From contig CANPWE010000014.1 in NCBI GenBank assembly GCA_947581895.1, positions 1 to 32,113 on the forward strand: a stretch of 32,113 nt of DNA, given 5' to 3'. Position numbers and translations under genes: made by a program. This DNA comes from an uncultured Clostridia bacterium. Its GTDB lineage: Bacteria > Bacillota > Clostridia > TANB77 > CAG-508. Position 1 is the stretch's first letter; each line of letters opens with the position of its first letter. Of this stretch, positions 27,330 through 32,113 are shown piece after piece. The notes beneath the pieces are model-generated. The model saw only the letters and a program-made list of their open reading frames with translations, was not told where the DNA came from and did no database searches.

Positions 27330-30300
27330 TCACCCAAAAAGGCTAATTTGATTACTTTGACTCATTCCTTCTAAAATTCCTGCACTTTTCATAGTTTCAA
27401 CAGCAACTTTTCCAATTTTAGCTCTAATTTTCATATCATCAATAGACATAAAATTTCCTTCTTGTCTTGCTTTATATATATTTTCAGCATCAATAGGTCC
27501 AAGCCCTGGAATACTATCTAATGGTGGTCTAATTCCATCTTCTTCAACTAAAAATTTTGAATTATGTGATTTATATAAATCTATTGGTAAGAAATTTATT
27601 CCTCTTTCATACATTTCTAGTACTAACTCTAAAACTGGATACATTTCTTGGTCTTTATTTGAAGCACTATTTCCTGCTAATTCAATTTCTTTCATTTTAT
27701 TTTTTACTCTATCTTTACCATGACACATTATTTCACTATCAAATTGTTTAGCTCTAATTGAAAAATATGCACTATAATATGCTTTTGGAATATGTACCTT
27801 GAACCATGCTATTCTAAATGCCATTGTTACATATGCTGCAGCATGAGCCTTTGGAAACATATATTTAATTTTTTCACATGATTTTATATACCAATCTGGT
27901 ACATCATGTTCTTTCATTAAAGCTTTATATTCAGCCCATTTTTCAGGGTCTTTTAGAGCTTTACCTTTACGAACAGTTTCCATTATTTTAAAAGCTGGAT
28001 TAGGTGGTAATCCTTTTTTTATCAAATATATCATTATATCATCTCTACAACAAATAGCTTCATTTAATGTAACTGTTCCTTCTTGTATTAAAGTTTGTGC
28101 ATTGTTCAACCATACATCTGTACCATGTGATAATCCTGAAATACGAATTAATTCATCAAATGTTGTTGGTTTTGTATCTACAAGCATTCCTCTTACAAAT
28201 TTTGTACCAAATTCAGGAACTCCAAAACTTCCAACAGGAGATTTTATTTGTTCTGGTGTAATTCCTAGTGCTCTAGTTGATGAAAATATTGACATAGTAT
28301 CTTGGTCATCTAAAGGAATTTTTTTAGGATCTATTCCTGTAATATCTTGAAGCATTCTTATAATTGTAGGATCATCATGACCTAATATATCTAGTTTTAG
28401 TAGATTTTGATCTATAGAGTGATAATCAAAATGTGTTGTTATAATATCTGAATTAGGATCATCTGCAGGATGTTGTATTGGTGTAAACTCATATATTTCT
28501 CTCCCTTTAGGTACAACTATAATTCCTCCTGGATGTTGTCCTGTTGTTCTTTTTATTCCTGTACATCCTTCAGAAAGTCTTACAATCTCAGCTTTATTTA
28601 CAGGAATTCCTCTTTCTTCATAATATTTTTGAACATAACCATATGCTGTTTTATCTGCTACTGTACCTACTGTACCAGCTTTAAAAGTAGTTCCTTTTCC
28701 AAAAATTACTTCAGTATATTTATGGGCTTTTGCCTGATATTCTCCTGAAAAGTTCAAATCAATATCTGGTTCTTTATCTCCATTAAATCCAAGAAATGTT
28801 TCAAAAGGAATATCCATTCCATCTTTATCATATTTCTCACCACATACAGGGCAATTTTTATCTGGTAAATCAAATCCATTTTTATATCCGTAATCTGTAA
28901 AATCTGAATGTTTGCATTTAGGACATCTGTAATGTGGTGGTAGAGAATTAACTTCTGTAATTCCTGTCATATTTGCAACAAATGATGAACCTACTGAACC
29001 TCTGGAACCTACCAAATACCCATCTTCATTTGATTTCCAAACCAATTTTTGTGCTATTATGTACATTACTGAAAATCCATTTTTTATTATTGAATCTAAT
29101 TCTTTATCTAATCTTTCTTGAACTATCTGTGGTAATGGATTTCCATATAATTCATATGCTTTTGTATATGCTATATCTTTAATTGTTTGTTCACAATTAT
29201 CTATATATGGAGGACATTTTTCTGGTGATATTGGGCTAATTCTTTCACACATATCAGCTATTTTATTTGTATTTTCTACTACAACTTCATATGCTTTTTT
29301 CTCTCCTAAATATTGAAATTCCTTTAACATTTCTTCTGTTGTTCTTAAATATAATGGTGCTTGTTCATCTGCATCTTCAAAACCTTGACCTGCAATTAAA
29401 ATTCTTCTATATATTTCATCTTGTGGATCCATAAAATGTACATCACATGTTGCAACTACTAATTTTCCTAGTTTTTCCCCTAAATTTACAATTTTTCTAT
29501 TTATATCTTCTAATGCATGAATATCTGGTACTGTTCCATTTCTAACTAAAAACATATTATTTCCTGTAGGTTGTATTTCTAAATAATCATAATCACTTGC
29601 AATTCTTTCTATTTCTTCTTCAGATTTTCCACCTACTATTGCTCTATACAATTCTCCTGCTTCACATGCACTACCTATTATTAATCCTTCTGAATATTTT
29701 TTATAAATTGATTTTAATATACGAGGTTTTCTATAAAAATAATGTAAATGTGAAATTGATACTAATTTATACAAGTTCTTAAGCCCAACATAATCTTTTG
29801 CAAGAATTATAGCATGATATGTTGGCAATTTTTTATACATTTCTTTAGAATCCTCATTATCTGTTACAATATCTATATCATCAATTGTTTTTGCACCTTT
29901 TTCCTTTAGCATATTTAACATTATATTAAATACTTTAACAGTAGTATCAACATCATCTAAAGCTCTGTGTGCTACTTCTACTTTAATTCCAAGCTTTTCT
30001 GCGATTATACCTAATTTATATTTTTTAAATTCTGGAAATAATGCTTTTGATAATCTTAATGTGTCTAAATATGTATTATCTAAATCATATCCTAATAATT
30101 TACCATGATATTTTAAAAATGGTATATCAAAATCTGCATTATGAGCAACTAAAACAGAATCTCCAATAAATTCTAAAATTTTTGGAAAAACTTGTTCTAT
30201 AGTTTCAGCATCTTTTACCATTTCATCTGTTATATGTGTAACTTCAACTACCTCTGGAGGTATTGATTTTTCTGGATTTACAAAACATCCAAAACTATCT

Positions 30301-31895
30301 ATTACCTTTCCATTTTTTATCTTCATAATTCCAACTTCAGTTATTTTATCTGTTCTAAAAGCAAGACCTGTAGTTTCTAAATCCAATACACAATATGTAG
30401 TATCTATCTCTTGTCCTCTTGAATGTCCAACTATTGGTGTTTTATCAGGAACCAAATATGCCTCAACACCATATATTACTTTCATATCTGGATTATTATA
30501 ACCTAATAACTTATGTGCTTCTGGAAAAGCTTGTACTACACCATGGTCTGTTATAGCTATAGATTTCATTCCCCACTTCATAGCTCTTTTTATTAAATCT
30601 TTTGCTGATGTCATTGCATCCATTTGACTCATTTGAGTATGCATATGTAACTCTACTCTTTTTACAGGACTTTCATCTTTTCTTACAACTTTTTTTAGTC
30701 CTTCAGTTTCTATAACTATATTAGCTATTGCTCCTAGCTCTTTTGCAAATGGGTCAAATTGAACATTTGCTGATATTTTCACCCCTTTTGCATTTTTCAA
30801 TCTTTTTATAATATCTTTACTTTTATCACCTTCAGCAAAAATCTTACATGTTATTGTACTACTTCCATCATATACATCAAATGGAATTAATACTTTACCT
30901 GTTTTTAATTCTCTTGTATCACCCATATGAACTATTTCACCATCAATACATGCTTTACCTGTATCTACTGATAAATCTGTTATCTTTAACAATGGATCTT
31001 TTATATTAGCACTTCTACCATAAATTAATGGAGATATTTGGTCATCTTCAGTTTTATTATCTTTTGCTATATTTGAACTATCTTTTATATCTTTATTTTC
31101 TATATAATTTGAATTTTCTCTACTTATTTTTTCATCTTTCATAGAATCATTTATCACTTTACCTACTGAATTACTTGTACTCTCACTTGATACTCTATTT
31201 TCTAAATTTGCTGAATTAATATTTTCATTTTGTGAGTTTGTATTTTGATTAGATTTTCTTCTAGCTAATAATTCTTGTTCTCTTGCTTCAACTCTTTTTC
31301 TTTCTTCTGCCATTGCTTCTTTTCGTTGCTTGATAGCTTCTGTATTTGCTTTTTTTATAGCTTCTCCTTCTAGTCTTCTTATATTTTCTTCATATTCATT
31401 TATCTTTTCTTTAGACATATTATCAAAATATTTTATTTTATATCTTTTTCCATAGATGTTATAAATAATTTCTGAAAATGCATTATCCATACCTCTTGCA
31501 TACAATATATCAGAACCTTTTAATTGCAGATTAATATTAATAATTTTTTTATCTTCAATTGTAATTGTAGAATTTTTTAAAATGGCTTTTAATGATGGAT
31601 ATTTATATGCCATATAACTTATTATATCCTGCCATTTTGAAGCTATATCTATATTTTGCTCATCTGGGTATTCTATTTTTACAATCACCATTTCAAATTT
31701 AAATCTTTCAATTAAATATAACTCAAAATTATGAACATCTTTTATATCAATTAATAAATTTGACTTAACTAAAATTTCAAATTTATTTGTTTTTTTATAT
31801 AAATTAACCTTCATAATTATTGCTTTTCTGAAATTTCCTCCATTTTGAAAATCTGCAAATATCTCTTCAATTAGTTTTTCTATAACATTACTCAT
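27330..31895 (-). CDS. polC: DNA polymerase III PolC-type alpha subunit
   Basis: 1521 aa; PHP VELHMHTQMSQMDAMTSAKDLI, exonuclease YCVLDLETTGLAF, Zn motif CPKCKHSDF..CPVCGEKY, C-terminal clamp-binding QISLFG. Confidence 0.97.
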   Translation of the reverse strand: MSNVIEKLIEEIFADFQNGGNFRKAIIMKVNLYKKTNKFEILVKSNLLIDIKDVHNFELYLIERFKFEMVIVKIEYPDEQNIDIASKWQDIISYMAYKYPSLKAILKNSTITIEDKKIININLQLKGSDILYARGMDNAFSEIIYNIYGKRYKIKYFDNMSKEKINEYEENIRRLEGEAIKKANTEAIKQRKEAMAEERKRVEAREQELLARRKSNQNTNSQNENINSANLENRVSSESTSNSVGKVINDSMKDEKISRENSNYIENKDIKDSSNIAKDNKTEDDQISPLIYGRSANIKDPLLKITDLSVDTGKACIDGEIVHMGDTRELKTGKVLIPFDVYDGSSTITCKIFAEGDKSKDIIKRLKNAKGVKISANVQFDPFAKELGAIANIVIETEGLKKVVRKDESPVKRVELHMHTQMSQMDAMTSAKDLIKRAMKWGMKSIAITDHGVVQAFPEAHKLLGYNNPDMKVIYGVEAYLVPDKTPIVGHSRGQEIDTTYCVLDLETTGLAFRTDKITEVGIMKIKNGKVIDSFGCFVNPEKSIPPEVVEVTHITDEMVKDAETIEQVFPKILEFIGDSVLVAHNADFDIPFLKYHGKLLGYDLDNTYLDTLRLSKALFPEFKKYKLGIIAEKLGIKVEVAHRALDDVDTTVKVFNIMLNMLKEKGAKTIDDIDIVTDNEDSKEMYKKLPTYHAIILAKDYVGLKNLYKLVSISHLHYFYRKPRILKSIYKKYSEGLIIGSACEAGELYRAIVGGKSEEEIERIASDYDYLEIQPTGNNMFLVRNGTVPDIHALEDINRKIVNLGEKLGKLVVATCDVHFMDPQDEIYRRILIAGQGFEDADEQAPLYLRTTEEMLKEFQYLGEKKAYEVVVENTNKIADMCERISPISPEKCPPYIDNCEQTIKDIAYTKAYELYGNPLPQIVQERLDKELDSIIKNGFSVMYIIAQKLVWKSNEDGYLVGSRGSVGSSFVANMTGITEVNSLPPHYRCPKCKHSDFTDYGYKNGFDLPDKNCPVCGEKYDKDGMDIPFETFLGFNGDKEPDIDLNFSGEYQAKAHKYTEVIFGKGTTFKAGTVGTVADKTAYGYVQKYYEERGIPVNKAEIVRLSEGCTGIKRTTGQHPGGIIVVPKGREIYEFTPIQHPADDPNSDIITTHFDYHSIDQNLLKLDILGHDDPTIIRMLQDITGIDPKKIPLDDQDTMSIFSSTRALGITPEQIKSPVGSFGVPEFGTKFVRGMLVDTKPTTFDELIRISGLSHGTDVWLNNAQTLIQEGTVTLNEAICCRDDIMIYLIKKGLPPNPAFKIMETVRKGKALKDPEKWAEYKALMKEHDVPDWYIKSCEKIKYMFPKAHAAAYVTMAFRIAWFKVHIPKAYYSAYFSIRAKQFDSEIMCHGKDRVKNKMKEIELAGNSASNKDQEMYPVLELVLEMYERGINFLPIDLYKSHNSKFLVEEDGIRPPLDSIPGLGPIDAENIYKARQEGNFMSIDDMKIRAKIGKVAVETMKSAGILEGMSQSNQISLFG

Positions 31896-32023
31896 ATATA
31901 TATATTCTTCTTTCTTTGTTTTACTTTGATTTTATGTTTAAATTTATTTATACTATATTTTAACATATTTTGTTAATTGACACTATATGTTTAACCAAAT
32001 TTTTTAATTCTTATGCTACTGTT

Positions 32024-32113
32024 TAATGCTTTTTTACAACAGTCCGCCGGAAAGTGGTAGTAAGAGTGGAGATGTGGATATATATTGTTTTAAAAATGTT
32101 TCCCAACAGCGCA
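32024..32113 (-). repeat. Right copy of the diverged terminal inverted sequence
   Basis: Reverse complement begins TGCGCTGTTGGGAAACATTTTTAAAACAATATATATCC, 34/38 match to 13-50; similarity extends to AAAGCATTA. Confidence 0.75.

Noticed and set aside
1-32113. tRNA/rRNA genes, prophage, toxin-antitoxin or defence systems
   Set aside because: No cloverleaf-like, rRNA-like, integrase, capsid, nuclease or toxin signatures seen. The gaps are short and the genes are mostly core housekeeping.

Overview
This is an AT-rich (Firmicutes/Clostridia-like) chromosomal segment with almost all genes on the minus strand. It looks like a complete assembled contig, because its two ends carry the same diverged ~90 bp sequence in inverted orientation. 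The largest block is a type II fatty-acid synthesis operon, read on the minus strand as: acyl-CoA/ACP synthetase - biotin ligase - fabD - fabG - fabF - accB - fabZ - accC - accD - accA - fabI - acp - TetR regulator, followed by a YwaF-like membrane protein and an O-methyltransferase. No fabH is visible. Other minus-strand genes are tcdA, mutL, typA/bipA, a 4-domain S1 protein, a cytidylate kinase-PlsC acyltransferase fusion, a P-loop ATPase fused to an Asp23/Gls24-like domain, a BspA-like leucine-rich-repeat surface protein, a membrane zinc metallopeptidase, a DUF1294 protein, argS and polC. Plus-strand genes are asd and a frameshifted CmpB-like membrane protein. I found no clear novel defence or mobile system. 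The best leads are the P-loop/Asp23 fusion, the Cmk-PlsC fusion, the fabH-less fab operon headed by an AMP-ligase, the inverted end repeats, the GGGGAC-type hairpin, and recent repeat expansion in the LRR gene.
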